From positions 248,001 through 312,000 of the forward strand of contig NZ_JADBEB010000001.1 of NCBI RefSeq assembly GCF_014874095.1: a stretch of 64,000 nt of DNA, read 5' to 3'. The translations under genes and the position numbers were made by a program. This DNA comes from Plantactinospora soyae. GTDB taxonomy: Bacteria; Actinomycetota; Actinomycetes; Mycobacteriales; Micromonosporaceae. The notes under the pieces are model-generated. The model was not told where the DNA came from. It did not search any database and worked only from the letters and a program-made list of their open reading frames with translations. Below are positions 42,272 to 51,147 of the stretch, in pieces. How positions within the stretch are numbered: position 1 is the stretch's first letter; every line of letters starts with the position of its first letter.

Positions 42272-43135
42272 ATGACCGCCGCGTACGGCCCGACGGTGGG
42301 CCGCCGCAAGCTCCGCTCGGCGATTCGGCGGGCCCGTGAGGCTTCCGGGCTCACCCAGGAGCAGGTTGCCGTCGCGATGGACTGGTCGCTCTCCAAGCTG
42401 ATCCGCATCGAGGCGGGATATGTCGCCATTTCCACCAACGACGTCAAGGCATTGCTCAATCACTATCAGGTGAACGATCCGAAGCGGGTCGAGGAGCTGG
42501 TGCAACTGGCGCGGGTGTCCCGGCAACGCAGCTGGTGGTCGCAATATCGGGAGACGATTCGACCCGCCTACTACTCGTACATCGGACTCGAGGCGGAGTC
42601 GTCGGAACTGTACTTCTACCAGTCGGTCGGCATGCCCGGTCTATTCCAGACGGAGGCGTACGCGCAGGCGGTCCTGCGCGCGGTCATTCCGAAACTGGAG
42701 GATTCGGCCGAGGCGCAGACTTCGGTCGCGCTTCGGCTCCGACGCCAACGGGAGGTACTCGACCGTCCCGATCCACCGGGCATCGTCGTGGTACTCGACG
42801 AGGCGGCACTTCACCGGCAGACCGGCGGGCCGGCGGTCATCCGGGAACAGCTCCTGCACCTGGTCGCCCTCGCCGACTCGGGCCAGATCACCGTCCAGGT
42901 GCTGCCGTTCACCTCCACCGTCTACACCCCGCTCGGCCAGTTCGTGATCGTGCGCTTTCCCCGGGGGGAGGACGCCGACGTCGTCTACCTGGAGAGCACC
43001 GGGCTGGAGGACGTCATCGACGATCCGGAGGCGGTGACCGCGCATCTGCGGACCTTCATCGGACTGCGGGAGGCCGCCCTGACCGCGGCCGAGTCGCTCC
43101 GGCGGATCTCGGAGATCGCCGCCGCTCTCGCCTGA
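42272..43135 (+). CDS. XRE family regulator, DUF5753
   Basis: A 287-residue regulator: HTH at residues 12-60 (LRSAIRRAREASGLTQEQVAVAMDWSLSKLIRIEAG) and a DUF5753 domain with YIGLEAESSELYFYQ, GMPGLFQTEAYAQAVL, IVVVLDEAALHRQTGGP and LPFTSTVYTPLGQFVIVRF. GGGAG precedes ATG 42272. No DUF397 gene follows it; the nearest is divergent at 41936. The next gene downstream is the convergent DUF6232 gene. Confidence 0.9.
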   Translation: MTAAYGPTVGRRKLRSAIRRAREASGLTQEQVAVAMDWSLSKLIRIEAGYVAISTNDVKALLNHYQVNDPKRVEELVQLARVSRQRSWWSQYRETIRPAYYSYIGLEAESSELYFYQSVGMPGLFQTEAYAQAVLRAVIPKLEDSAEAQTSVALRLRRQREVLDRPDPPGIVVVLDEAALHRQTGGPAVIREQLLHLVALADSGQITVQVLPFTSTVYTPLGQFVIVRFPRGEDADVVYLESTGLEDVIDDPEAVTAHLRTFIGLREAALTAAESLRRISEIAAALA

Positions 43136-43230
43136 CCGTGCCGATGGCGGGATCGGGTGGCCCCGGGGTCGGCTCGACCCGCGACGGGCCGGTCCGGCAG
43201 CGCCAGCGGGGCCACCGGACCGGACCGGCG

Positions 43231-43773
43231 CTAGGACATCGGCTCGTAGGGGGTGTCCGAGGCCGGCGGATAGGCCATTCCACCGAGCCGGGCCGCCTCC
43301 CGGGCCCGGATCAACGCCCGGGTCACCTGTCCGAACTGCCGCTCGTGGTCGGAGCTGAACAGCATGACCATGGTTCCCTTGTACCGCCCCCACAGCTCGT
43401 ACGCCGGAGGCCGCCAGCGGTGCCCGACCACCGCGAGGCCCACCGGCACGAACGCCGCGAGGCCGAGTCCCGCGTACGTCGCGGCGGGCAGCCGGTAGAG
43501 GTCACCGGTGTAGCCCAGGGCGACCCCGATGCCGATCAGCACCGCCGCGGTGACCGCCACCGCGCGCAGCGTCAGTCGGTCGTGCGGTCCTCGGGCCGTC
43601 TTGAGTTGCGTGAGTCCGGCGATCGTGAAGCGCCGGCCGGCGACGATGAATGCCTCACTGGTGACCCGTACGCCGGGTTGCCGATACAGATCGACCGGAG
43701 GACGCGTCCGGGTCGCCTCGGATACCTCGAATGACACATCTGGCAGGTGGACAGTGGGGCGAGTAGGCTCCAT
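43231..43773 (-). CDS. DUF6232-like membrane protein
   Basis: A 180-residue protein. The N-terminal part VRVTSEAFIVAGRRFTIAGLTQLKTARGP is the beta-rich DUF6232 type, followed by a hairpin of two membrane helices (LTLRAVAVTAAVLIGIGVAL and YAGLGLAAFVPVGLAVVG) and a soluble end with YELWGRYKGTMVMLFSSDHERQFGQVTRAL. Proteins of this shape often neighbour XRE or toxin-like loci in actinobacteria. GGAGG lies before ATG 43773. Role unknown. Confidence 0.75.
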   Translation of the reverse strand: MEPTRPTVHLPDVSFEVSEATRTRPPVDLYRQPGVRVTSEAFIVAGRRFTIAGLTQLKTARGPHDRLTLRAVAVTAAVLIGIGVALGYTGDLYRLPAATYAGLGLAAFVPVGLAVVGHRWRPPAYELWGRYKGTMVMLFSSDHERQFGQVTRALIRAREAARLGGMAYPPASDTPYEPMS

Positions 43774-44414
43774 TCTTGCCTCCAACGGCTCCTGAGGCGG
43801 GCTGGCGTGGAAGGTTCGTAGAGACCGGCATCTGGTGGCAGCCGGATGCCGGTCGTCGTGCACACGGTGTCGATCTGCGAATCGCTCGCGATTACGGCTC
43901 GTTCATTGCACGCGGCCTCGCCCCCCTGTTGGCAACTACGCCCCGTTTCCTGCGTCGCTCCCCCCGGGAAGCCTTCCGGCTCCGCACCCATTGTGCGAAG
44001 CGCATGCCAGCAAGTGGAAGGGGCGCAGACAGCCACCTGGCAGATTTCCAGGCGGCAACCAGACCATTGGCAGTCTTCTGCCCGATCTCGTGGCGGTTTG
44101 CCCGCTGTCGACCCCGGCCGGTATCCGCCAAGACCGACCAAAGGGGCGAAGCGTGAGGCACGATCTCGACCACACCCATCCGATCGGCGAAGATCACGCT
44201 TCGATCCATCCTCGACACGAGCAGTGATCTCGACATTAGGGCTATCACTCGCTACTGCCGCACATCGCCCCGTGGCCACTGTCGGTAATCCCCGCCCCGG
44301 GCTACCTTGAGTCCGCCGGCCTGGTCGTCAGTCATCCCTCCGGGTGGCGCCGGTTGGTGTCGTCGCGGGCTACGCGGTGCGCGACGGCGTTGCGAAAGAA
44401 GGGCTCTGCACACG
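43774..44414. other. Gene-free region of lower GC before the NlpC/P60 gene
   Basis: This stretch of about 640 bases has visibly lower GC than its surroundings and only short, unconvincing ORFs on both strands. I see no tRNA, no known riboswitch core and no long hairpin. The right end (about 44240-44414) must hold the promoter and leader of the NlpC/P60 gene. It may be a decayed gene or an unusually long control region. Confidence 0.5.
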
Positions 44415-45380
44415 TTGTCTTCGGTGCGGATCCTGCTGCGGACCCTCGTCGTGGCCGGCCTATCGGCGGTGCTCGTCGCCCCGATGTCGGCGGCCCGGGC
44501 CGAACCCTCGGCCAGCGAGCTCACGCAGCAGATCAACAAGGCCTCGACCGAATTGGAAAAGGTCGTCGAGTCGTACAACAAACTCAACGAGGAGATCAAG
44601 GCCAGCAAGACGGCCGTCGCCGCCCTCAGTGCCCGGCTCGGCCCCCTGGAACAGCAGGCAGGGCAGGCCCGCACGGAGGCGGCCGAGCTCGCCAGCCGGG
44701 CGTACAAGTCCGGTGGTGGGTTGACCGCCGCCAACGTACTGCTCAGCCGGGGCGACGGTAGCAGTCTGGTGAACCGGCTCAGCGCCCTCGAACAGTTGGC
44801 CCGCGACCGTGATCGGCAGATCGCCGGGTTCGACGCGACACAGCGCCAGTACGTCGACGAGAAGTCCCGACTCGACGCCACACTGGCCCGGCAGACCGCC
44901 CAGGCGAAGCAGGTGGCCGCCGGAAAGAAGCGGATCGAGGGCGAGCTGTCCAAGCTCTACCAGATGCGCCGCGCGGCGTACGGCTCGGAGACCTCGTCCG
45001 GCAGCAAGTACAGCGGCAAGATCCCGGCGGTCTCCGGCAAGGCCGGTGTGGCCGTCCGGTACGCGTACAACGCGATCGGCAAGCCGTACGTGTACTCGGC
45101 CGAGGGGCCGAACGGTTACGACTGCTCCGGCCTCACCCTGGCCGCGTGGCGAGCGGCCGGGAAGTCACTGCCGCACAACGCCGCGATGCAGTGGGACAAG
45201 GTCGCGCACATCAGCCGAGGTTCGCTGCAACCGGGAGACCTGGTCTTCTACCGGAGCCTCGGCCACGTCGGCCTCTTCGTGGGCGGTGGCAAGATAATCC
45301 ACTCCTCACGGGCGGGCGAACCCGTGAAGCTCGTCAGTGTGGACGTGATGCCCCCGTACGGGTACGGCCGGGTCCGCTAG
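44415..45380 (+). CDS. NlpC/P60 family peptidoglycan endopeptidase (C40)
   Basis: A 321-residue exported hydrolase of RipA/RipB type. A signal peptide (ILLRTLVVAGLSAVLVAPMSAARA) is followed by a long coiled coil (about residues 35-185) and a C-terminal NlpC/P60 domain with catalytic Cys237 (GYDCSGL), His284 (LGHVGLFVGGG) and His296. It cleaves the stem peptide between D-Glu and diaminopimelate, usually at septa; the coiled coil may keep it inactive until needed. The start is uncertain: TTG 44415 with AAGGG 12 bases upstream, or GTG 44424. It faces the ddl gene tail to tail. Confidence 0.9.
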   Translation: MSSVRILLRTLVVAGLSAVLVAPMSAARAEPSASELTQQINKASTELEKVVESYNKLNEEIKASKTAVAALSARLGPLEQQAGQARTEAAELASRAYKSGGGLTAANVLLSRGDGSSLVNRLSALEQLARDRDRQIAGFDATQRQYVDEKSRLDATLARQTAQAKQVAAGKKRIEGELSKLYQMRRAAYGSETSSGSKYSGKIPAVSGKAGVAVRYAYNAIGKPYVYSAEGPNGYDCSGLTLAAWRAAGKSLPHNAAMQWDKVAHISRGSLQPGDLVFYRSLGHVGLFVGGGKIIHSSRAGEPVKLVSVDVMPPYGYGRVR

Positions 45381-45394
45381 GCGCTCAGCCTGAC

Positions 45395-46432
45395 CTACCG
45401 GGTCGTCGCGCCGACACCCACCTCTCGCCCGCCGGACCGCTCGGTCCGGCGGGCGAGTGCGTTGGCCACCAGCACGTCCAGCAACGCCGGATAGTTCAGC
45501 CCGGCCGCCTGCCAGATCCGCGGGTACTGCGAGACCTGGGTGAAGCCCGGAAACGTGTTGATCTCGTTCAGCACCGGCGTCACGCCGTCCCGGAGGAAGA
45601 AGTCGATCCGGGCCAGCCCGGCGCAGCCGAGTGCCCGGAACGCCCGTACCGCGAGGTCGGCCAGCTCGGCCGTGACGGTGTCGTCCAGCCGGGCCGGGAT
45701 CTCGAAAATCGTGTCGGGATCGTCGTACTTCGCGTCGAAGTCGAAGAACGAGCGTTCGCCGGCGACCTTGATCTCCAGCGGCGGACCGACCTCGAGCCGG
45801 CCGTCCGGGTGTTCGAGCACCGCAAGGTCGATCTCGCGACCGGGCACCGCCGCCTCGACCAGCACCTTCGGGTCGCTCGCCCGGGCCCATTCCAGCGCGG
45901 CCGGCAGGTCCTCCCAGCGCGTCACCCGGGTGACGCCGATGCTGGAGCCGGCCCGCGCGGGCTTCACGAAGACCGGCAGGCCGAGCCGGTGCAGATCCGC
46001 CTCGGCCGGTACGCCGTCCAGGTCCGTCGATCGCGACACCACGGCGTCGGCCACCGGTACGCCCTCGGCGGCGAGCAGCTTCTTGGTGAACTCCTTGTCC
46101 ATCCCGGCGGCACTGGCCAGTACGCCGTTGCCGACGTACGGCACGCCGGTCAGTTCCAGTACGGACTGGAGCGTGCCGTCCTCGCCGTACGGGCCGTGCA
46201 GGGTCGGAAAGATCACGTCCACCGTACGGAGCCGGTCCACCGCCTCGAAGACGCTGACCGGTGCCTCGGTGCCGAAGACCCACTGTCCCGTCCTGGTGAT
46301 CAGCACCGGCTCCGGCCGGTAGCGGGCCGGGTCCAGGTTCGCCAGCACGCTCGACGCGGACCGACGGGACACCTGGTGCTCGCCGCTGCGACCGCCGGAG
46401 ATCACCGCCACCCTGATCGGTGAATCAGACAT
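45395..46432 (-). CDS. ddl: D-alanine--D-alanine ligase
   Basis: A 345-residue ATP-grasp enzyme joining two D-alanines for the peptidoglycan stem. VAVISGGRSGEHQVS at the N-terminus, FPTLHGPYGEDGTLQ, GNGVLASAAGMDKEFTK, FVKPARAGSSIGV (ATP-binding) and RIDFFLRDG with LNEINTFPGFT (metal ligands) are all in place. Nothing marks it as a D-lactate (vancomycin-resistance) variant. Its start overlaps the alanine racemase stop by eight bases, so Alr makes D-alanine and Ddl uses it from one transcript. Confidence 0.95.
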   Translation of the reverse strand: MSDSPIRVAVISGGRSGEHQVSRRSASSVLANLDPARYRPEPVLITRTGQWVFGTEAPVSVFEAVDRLRTVDVIFPTLHGPYGEDGTLQSVLELTGVPYVGNGVLASAAGMDKEFTKKLLAAEGVPVADAVVSRSTDLDGVPAEADLHRLGLPVFVKPARAGSSIGVTRVTRWEDLPAALEWARASDPKVLVEAAVPGREIDLAVLEHPDGRLEVGPPLEIKVAGERSFFDFDAKYDDPDTIFEIPARLDDTVTAELADLAVRAFRALGCAGLARIDFFLRDGVTPVLNEINTFPGFTQVSQYPRIWQAAGLNYPALLDVLVANALARRTERSGGREVGVGATTR

Positions 46433-47603
46433 TTACCCGCTCCCGTCCGCTGTGCCGCTCCGATCGCACCGGCAGGTACCGCCGGGCCACCCGGGCGCCG
46501 ATGCCCGTGAAGATCTCGTGGGGGTTCGTTCCGGCCCACCGCGCCCAGTCGGCGACGGTGGGCTCGCCCCGGTCGCCGCAGCCGAACAGCAGGACCTCGT
46601 CGCCGGTCCGGACCGGCAGGTCACCGACGTCGACGACGATCTGGTCCATGGTCACCCGGCCGGCGATCGGACACCGTCGACCGCCGATCCAGACCTCCGC
46701 CTGGCCCGCGGTGGCCCGGGGGATCCCGTCGGCGTACCCGATCGGCACCAGCGCCAGCGTGGTCCCGGTGGCGGTGGTGTAGTCGTGGCCATAGGAGACT
46801 CCGGCGCCGGCCGGTACCTGCTTGGTCAGGATGACCCGGGACCGCAGGGTCATCGCGGGCCGGATTCCGGCGACGCGGTCCGGCAGCGGCTCCGACCCGT
46901 ACAGGGCGATGCCGACCCGGACCAGGTCGAAGTGCGCCTGGGGCAGGCCGACCAGTCCGGCCGAGTTCGCCAGGTGCACCACGTCGGGGCTCAGCCCGGC
47001 GGCCCGGGCCCACGCCAGCGCCCGGCCGAACCGGCGCAGCGCGGCCGTGTCCCGGGGATCGCCGGCCAGTTCCCCGCCGGCCAGGTGGGACCAGACGCCC
47101 CGGACCCGGATCCGCCCGGCGACCTCGAAGCGCCGCGCCAGGCGTACCAACTCGGGCCAGTCACCGTCGGTCGCGCCGTTGCGGGACAGCCCGGTGTCCA
47201 CCTTCAGGTGTACGTCGGCCCGCGCCCCGGCCCGAGCGGCCCCGTCGGCGACTCCGCGCAGATGTCCGGTGGAGGCCACCGAGAGGTCGATCCGGGCCGC
47301 GACCACCGGGGCGAAGTCCTCGTCCTCGCCGTGCAGCCAACTCAACACCGGCGCGTCGATCCCGGCGGCGCGCAACGCCAGCGCCTCGGTCCGGGAGGTC
47401 ACCCCCAGCCACCGGGCCCCGGCGGCCAGCGCGGTACGCGCCACCGGCAGGAACCCGTGCCCGAACGCGTCCGCCTTGACCACCGCCAGCAGCTCGGCAC
47501 CGGTCAGACCGGCCAGGACCCGGGTGTTGTGCGCGATGGCGTCAAGATCGACAATCGCCTCGGCCAGCGGCGGCGAGTCGGCTTCTCCCCCGAGATCGAT
47601 CAC
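46425..47603 (-). CDS. alr: Alanine racemase
   Basis: A 392-residue PLP enzyme converting L- and D-alanine. AVVKADAFGHG holds the PLP Lys43; VHLKVDTGLSRNG, HLANSAGL, VRVGIALYG and VSYGHDYTT follow, with the second catalytic Tyr in SYGH, and GRVTMDQIVVDVG near the end. The start is GTG 47603; TAGGCT lies eight bases before it, so it may be leaderless. A long in-frame extension into 48281 is a shadow of the gene on the other strand. It overlaps ddl by eight bases. Confidence 0.95.
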   Translation of the reverse strand: MIDLGGEADSPPLAEAIVDLDAIAHNTRVLAGLTGAELLAVVKADAFGHGFLPVARTALAAGARWLGVTSRTEALALRAAGIDAPVLSWLHGEDEDFAPVVAARIDLSVASTGHLRGVADGAARAGARADVHLKVDTGLSRNGATDGDWPELVRLARRFEVAGRIRVRGVWSHLAGGELAGDPRDTAALRRFGRALAWARAAGLSPDVVHLANSAGLVGLPQAHFDLVRVGIALYGSEPLPDRVAGIRPAMTLRSRVILTKQVPAGAGVSYGHDYTTATGTTLALVPIGYADGIPRATAGQAEVWIGGRRCPIAGRVTMDQIVVDVGDLPVRTGDEVLLFGCGDRGEPTVADWARWAGTNPHEIFTGIGARVARRYLPVRSERHSGRERVNV

Positions 47604-47692
47604 GTTGCGTGAGCCTAGGAGGTACCTGTGTGAATCTCGTGAAGCCGGGGTGCGGGAACGATGGAACCACCGGCAGCGGCTAACCTGCCTGG

Positions 47693-48433
47693 ATGACCCC
47701 GTCGGAGTCCAGGGAACTGGCCGCTGTGGTGCTCGACCGCCTCGCCCCACGGCTGCCCGAGGCCGCCGCGCCGGACGCCGGCACACCGGGTACGCCGATC
47801 CGGCGGCTCTACGAACTGGTGGCGGACCGGCTGCGTACGCTCGGTGAACAGGACGCCCTGGCCGAACTGGTCCGGGACCCCCGAAACGACTCACTGGTGA
47901 AACGCCTGCTCGCCAGCGCGGCGACCGAGGACCCGACGTACGCCGGGGAACTCGCCGCCGCCGTCCAGGCGCTGCCCGCCACTGCCGTCCCCGAAGCAGC
48001 CCCACCGGCCGCCGGACCGCAGGGGCCCGACGGGCTGCCGACGCGGGGCGGGAAGGCGTCGCGGGCTGAAAAGGCGTCGCGGGCTGAAAAGGCGTCGCAG
48101 GCCGCCGCCGACCGGGCGGACGGCCGGCGGCCCCGCCGGTACGGCCCCTGGATCGGGGTGGTGGCGGTGGTCGTGCTCCTGCTGCTCGGCGCCATCGTCG
48201 CCCGGTCGGTCGTGGGCGGCCTGGACGGAGCCGGCGGGCTGACCGCCGACTCCGACTGTGCGGAGTACCGGCAGGCGCCACCGGAGGAGCGGGTGGCGGC
48301 GATCCGGCAGATCGGGCTGGCCAAGGGAATCTCCGGAGTGGACAGTCCGCTGGTGATGACGGCGGTGGACCAGCTCTGCGAGGCCCAGCCGTCGGCGAAG
48401 CTGGGCGACCTGGTCGCCCGGTTCGACGGCTGA
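47693..48433 (+). CDS. Single-pass membrane protein, hypothetical
   Basis: A 246-residue protein: a helical cytoplasmic part (SRELAAVVLDRLAPRL, IRRLYELVADRLRTLGEQDALAELVRDP), a low-complexity linker with the repeated unit RAEKAS, one membrane helix (residues 152-173, IGVVAVVVLLLLGAIVARSVV) and a small exterior domain with two Cys (DSDCAEY and VDQLCEA) that could form a disulfide. No family is recognised. ATG 47693 lies six bases after TAACCT, a leaderless arrangement. It is divergent from alr with 89 bases between. Confidence 0.7.
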   Translation: MTPSESRELAAVVLDRLAPRLPEAAAPDAGTPGTPIRRLYELVADRLRTLGEQDALAELVRDPRNDSLVKRLLASAATEDPTYAGELAAAVQALPATAVPEAAPPAAGPQGPDGLPTRGGKASRAEKASRAEKASQAAADRADGRRPRRYGPWIGVVAVVVLLLLGAIVARSVVGGLDGAGGLTADSDCAEYRQAPPEERVAAIRQIGLAKGISGVDSPLVMTAVDQLCEAQPSAKLGDLVARFDG

Positions 48434-48490
48434 GCCCCGACTCGCGCAGAGCCCGGTTCCGGCGCCCCGCCGGCTACCGGAGGGACCGGT

Positions 48491-49288
48491 TCAGGTGATG
48501 TCGCGGCGCATCGGGACGGCGATCGCGAGCACCGCGGCGACGACGGCGTACCCGAGGAGCAGCAGCCCTCCGCCCAGCGGTGACATCAGCTGGACCGGCG
48601 TGGTGCCGAGCCCCTCGGCCGCCGCATCGACGATGTAACTGAATCCGGTGAGCGAGGCGGTCGCTCCGGCGGGCAGGAACGGGTAGAGCCGGCTCACCCC
48701 GGGGATGATCGCGAGCAGTGGTTCGAGCAGGTAGAAGAACCCGCCGACCACGGCCAGCGCCGCCGTCTGGTTACGGATCAACGCACCGATCCCGACGCCG
48801 ATCAGGGTGTACGCCGCCATGTTGAGGGCCAGTCGGGCGAACAGTTCGAGGATCAGTCCGGTGGACAGGCCGGGAACCACGCCCTGGGTCGCCGCACCGA
48901 GGAAGAACGCCGCCGCGCCGGAGCCGGTGAGCACCAGGCCGTACACCAGACCGGCGAGACCGTAGGTGACCAGTTTCGACAGCAGTACCTGCCAGCGTCG
49001 GGGCGCGAACAGGAAGGTGAAGTCGATCGTCCCGTGCCGGTGCTCGGCGGGGACGGCCAGCGCGCCCAGCAGCGCCGGAATGAACATCGTGTATCCGACC
49101 ATGCCGAGGATGGCCCGTACCCCGGTCTCGGTGTCGATTCCCGGCATGGGTGGGTCGAAGTTCTCCGGGCCGACCAGGGTCAGCAGGCCGATCAGGCCGC
49201 CCCCGCACGCCACGGCGATCACCAGTGCCACCGGCCAGAGCCGGGCGGCCAGCAGCCGACGGAACTCGGCCCTGATCAAGCGGATCAT
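48491..49288 (-). CDS. ABC-2 type transporter permease
   Basis: A 265-residue permease with six membrane helices. MIRLIRAEFRRLLAARLWPVAL is the typical N-terminal amphipathic helix, and AEHRHGTIDFTFLFAPRRWQVLLSKLVTYGLAG is the conserved E..GT...L..P..R..LL.AK loop of ABC-2 exporters. It overlaps the ATPase gene by four bases. With that ATPase it should export a peptide, lipid or drug. It is the last gene of a three-gene leftward operon. Confidence 0.9.
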   Translation of the reverse strand: MIRLIRAEFRRLLAARLWPVALVIAVACGGGLIGLLTLVGPENFDPPMPGIDTETGVRAILGMVGYTMFIPALLGALAVPAEHRHGTIDFTFLFAPRRWQVLLSKLVTYGLAGLVYGLVLTGSGAAAFFLGAATQGVVPGLSTGLILELFARLALNMAAYTLIGVGIGALIRNQTAALAVVGGFFYLLEPLLAIIPGVSRLYPFLPAGATASLTGFSYIVDAAAEGLGTTPVQLMSPLGGGLLLLGYAVVAAVLAIAVPMRRDIT

Positions 49289-50076
49289 CGCGCACCCTCC
49301 ATACGGTCGGCGGCCGCCCTGCCGGTGGTCAGTCGATCGGTCGGCGGCCGGTCTGCCGCCGCCCTGCTGGAGGTCAGACGGAGAAAGAGCTGTTCCAGGC
49401 TGGCGGTCTCGCCGACCAGTTCGGTGAGCCGGCCGGCGACCACCTTCCGACCGTCCCGGATCACCACCACGTCGTCCACGATCTGCTGGACCTCGCTGAG
49501 CACGTGACTGGAGATGAGGACGGTGCGTCCCTCCCGGGCCAGCTCCCGCAGGAAGTCGCGCAGCCAGGCGATGCCCTCGGGATCGAGGCCGTTGCCCGGC
49601 TCGTCGAGCAGCAGTACCCGGGGATCACCGAGCAGCGCGGTGGCGAGATTGAGTCGCTGCCGCATCCCGGTCGAGAACGTCCTCGTCCTGCGGTGCGCCA
49701 CCCGACCCAGGTCGAGCAGGTGGAGCACCTCCTCGACCCGGCTGTCCGGGTAGCCGCCCATCGCGGCGTACGTCCGCAGGTGGTTCCGGGCGGTGTGGCC
49801 CGGGTGGAAGGCGGACGCGTCGAAGACGGCGCCGACCGTACCGGACGGCCGGGGCAGGTCCCGGTAGCGCCGGCCGCCGATCCTCGCGCTGCCGGAGGTC
49901 GGGTTGACCAGTCCGAGGATCATCCGCATCGTGGTCGTCTTGCCCGCCCCGTTGGGTCCGAGGAACCCGGTGACGGCGCCGGGCCGGATGGTGAAGCTCA
50001 GGTCCTGCACGGCGGTGACCGTGTCGAACCGCTTGGTCAGGTTGGACACCTCGATCGAGAGCAGCTCGCCGGTCAT
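49285..50076 (-). CDS. ABC transporter ATP-binding protein (ABC-2 exporter)
   Basis: A 263-residue ATPase. Walker A GPNGAGKTTT near residue 39, Q-loop around VGAVFDASAFHPG, signature FSTGMRQRLNLA near 135, Walker B VLLLDEP and LISSHVLSEVQ are present. The FSTGMRQR signature belongs to the drug/bacitracin/lantibiotic-resistance group. The C-terminus carries a 30-residue Arg/Asp-rich repeat (TDRLTTGRAAADR). ATG 50076 overlaps the preceding gene's stop (ATGA). The GntR gene is divergent across two repeated operators, so this operon is probably induced by envelope stress or a drug. Confidence 0.92.
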   Translation of the reverse strand: MTGELLSIEVSNLTKRFDTVTAVQDLSFTIRPGAVTGFLGPNGAGKTTTMRMILGLVNPTSGSARIGGRRYRDLPRPSGTVGAVFDASAFHPGHTARNHLRTYAAMGGYPDSRVEEVLHLLDLGRVAHRRTRTFSTGMRQRLNLATALLGDPRVLLLDEPGNGLDPEGIAWLRDFLRELAREGRTVLISSHVLSEVQQIVDDVVVIRDGRKVVAGRLTELVGETASLEQLFLRLTSSRAAADRPPTDRLTTGRAAADRMEGAR

Positions 50077-50549
50077 GCCCGCTCTCCCGTCCTCGGGCCC
50101 GGCGCGGTGCCGGCCCGCCCGGTCGCCCTGCCGGCCCACTCTGTCGCCGGACCGTTCTGCCCTGGCGGCGCGCCATCCTGCTCCGTCGCCGCGATGCTCT
50201 GCGCGATGGTCCGGACCAGTCGCGCCGCGTCCCGGGTCGAGAAGACGACCTCGTCGAACCCGCCGTCCACGGTGGCGCTGTCGAGCCACAGGTGCAGTCC
50301 GGGAATGCCTCGGCGGGCGTACACCAGTTGCCGGGGGCCGGTGAGCAGTCCCCAGACGCCGATCTTGACAACCCCGCTGACCAGGTACCCCCGGCGCATG
50401 CCACGGGCCAGTCGCAACGGTCGGTCCGCGTACGCGACCTGGCGTACGGACCGCAGCGGCACGGTCAGCGTCCGACGACCGAGCCAGAACCGTTCCATGC
50501 CCTGGAACTCGAAGGTCAGTACCTCGTTGGAGATCCTCATCGTCGCCAT
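50073..50549 (-). CDS. PH-like / membrane-associated hypothetical protein
   Basis: A 158-residue product. MRISNEVLTFEFQGMERFWLGRRTLTVPLRSVRQVAYAD is a run of beta strands like a bacterial PH domain; GMRRGYLVSGVVKIGVWGLLTGPRQLVYARRG and GFDEVVFSTRDAARLVRTI complete it. The last 35 residues are Pro/Gly-rich. It is the first gene of the ABC-2 operon and overlaps the ATPase gene by four bases. I start at ATG 50549, with AGGTGAG upstream; the ORF extends to 50708, but that part crosses operator 1. Its role in the exporter is unknown. Confidence 0.72.
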   Translation of the reverse strand: MATMRISNEVLTFEFQGMERFWLGRRTLTVPLRSVRQVAYADRPLRLARGMRRGYLVSGVVKIGVWGLLTGPRQLVYARRGIPGLHLWLDSATVDGGFDEVVFSTRDAARLVRTIAQSIAATEQDGAPPGQNGPATEWAGRATGRAGTAPGPRTGERA

Positions 50550-50629
50550 CAGCTCACCTACGTTCGCCTCGGTGGTGCGCGATCGCGCCCCACGACGTTC
50601 CGCTTCCGGATCATCCGATCCGAGCGCGG

Positions 50630-50724
50630 CCATCTGTTCTATAAGTTGTATAGCAGACGACCAAGCCGATGGCGAGCCATCTACGGCAAGCTTGCCGAAC
50701 CGGCCCATCTGTTCTATAACTTGT
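50630..50724. promoter_or_regulatory. Two GntR (YtrA-type) operators
   Basis: CCATCTGTTCTATAASTTGT occurs at 50630-50649 (with G) and 50705-50724 (with C), a 20-base direct repeat with a single change, 75 bases apart. Site 1 runs on into CTATA-AGTTG-TATAG symmetry and site 2 into TGTTC-N11-GAACA symmetry. Site 1 is placed for the leftward ABC operon, site 2 overlaps the promoter of the gntR gene. Confidence 0.7.
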
Positions 50725-50748
50725 GGAACAGGTGGAGGGGTGGCCGAC

Positions 50749-51147
50749 GTGATAATCGAGGTGGACCCGAACAGCGAGGTCCCGATCTACCAGCAGCTTC
50801 GTGATCGCGTGGTCGAGGCCATCGCCACCGGAGCACTCCGCGAGGGCAGTCCGTTGCCCTCCACCCGGGCCCTGGCCACCGACTTCGGCATCAACTTCCA
50901 CACCGTCAACAAGGGGTACGACCTGCTACGCCAGCAGCGACTGCTCCGGATCAACCGCAAGTCCGGCGCGGTCGTGCTCCGGGACGGCAGCTCGGGTCCG
51001 CCCGCTCCGGAGTTCGCCGAGGAGTGGACCAGTCGGGCCAGGACACTGCTCGCCGAGGCCACCGCCCACGGCCTGGCCCGGGAAGAAGTGCTCGACATCT
51101 GCCGCAAGGTCCTCGAGACGTTCGGCGAGGGACAGGAGGAGTCGTGA
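50749..51147 (+). CDS. GntR family regulator, YtrA subfamily
   Basis: A 132-residue regulator. The winged helix is VPIYQQLRDRVVEAIATGALREGSPLPSTRALATDFGINFHTVNKGYDLLRQQ, and the short helical C-terminus (about 50 residues) marks the YtrA subfamily, which controls ABC exporters. GTG 50749 has GGAGGGG eight bases upstream. It is divergent from the ABC-2 operon and coupled by overlap to a DUF1648 membrane protein, exactly the ytr-like arrangement. It probably represses both units until an envelope-active compound is present. Confidence 0.92.
   Translation: MIIEVDPNSEVPIYQQLRDRVVEAIATGALREGSPLPSTRALATDFGINFHTVNKGYDLLRQQRLLRINRKSGAVVLRDGSSGPPAPEFAEEWTSRARTLLAEATAHGLAREEVLDICRKVLETFGEGQEES

Noticed and set aside
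43846-44310. Open frames on both strands in the gap before the NlpC/P60 gene
   Set aside because: Rich in His, Ser, Pro and Arg, without conserved-looking motifs, ribosome-binding sites or coding-type third-position GC.
44157-44414. c-di-AMP (ydaO) riboswitch before the NlpC/P60 gene
   Set aside because: Such genes often carry one, but the conserved GGGGGACCCA and GGGTGAATC-type blocks are not present.
47604-48281. In-frame extension of alanine racemase
   Set aside because: It is antisense to the leaderless membrane protein gene at 47693 and does not look like protein; alanine racemase is full length from 47603.
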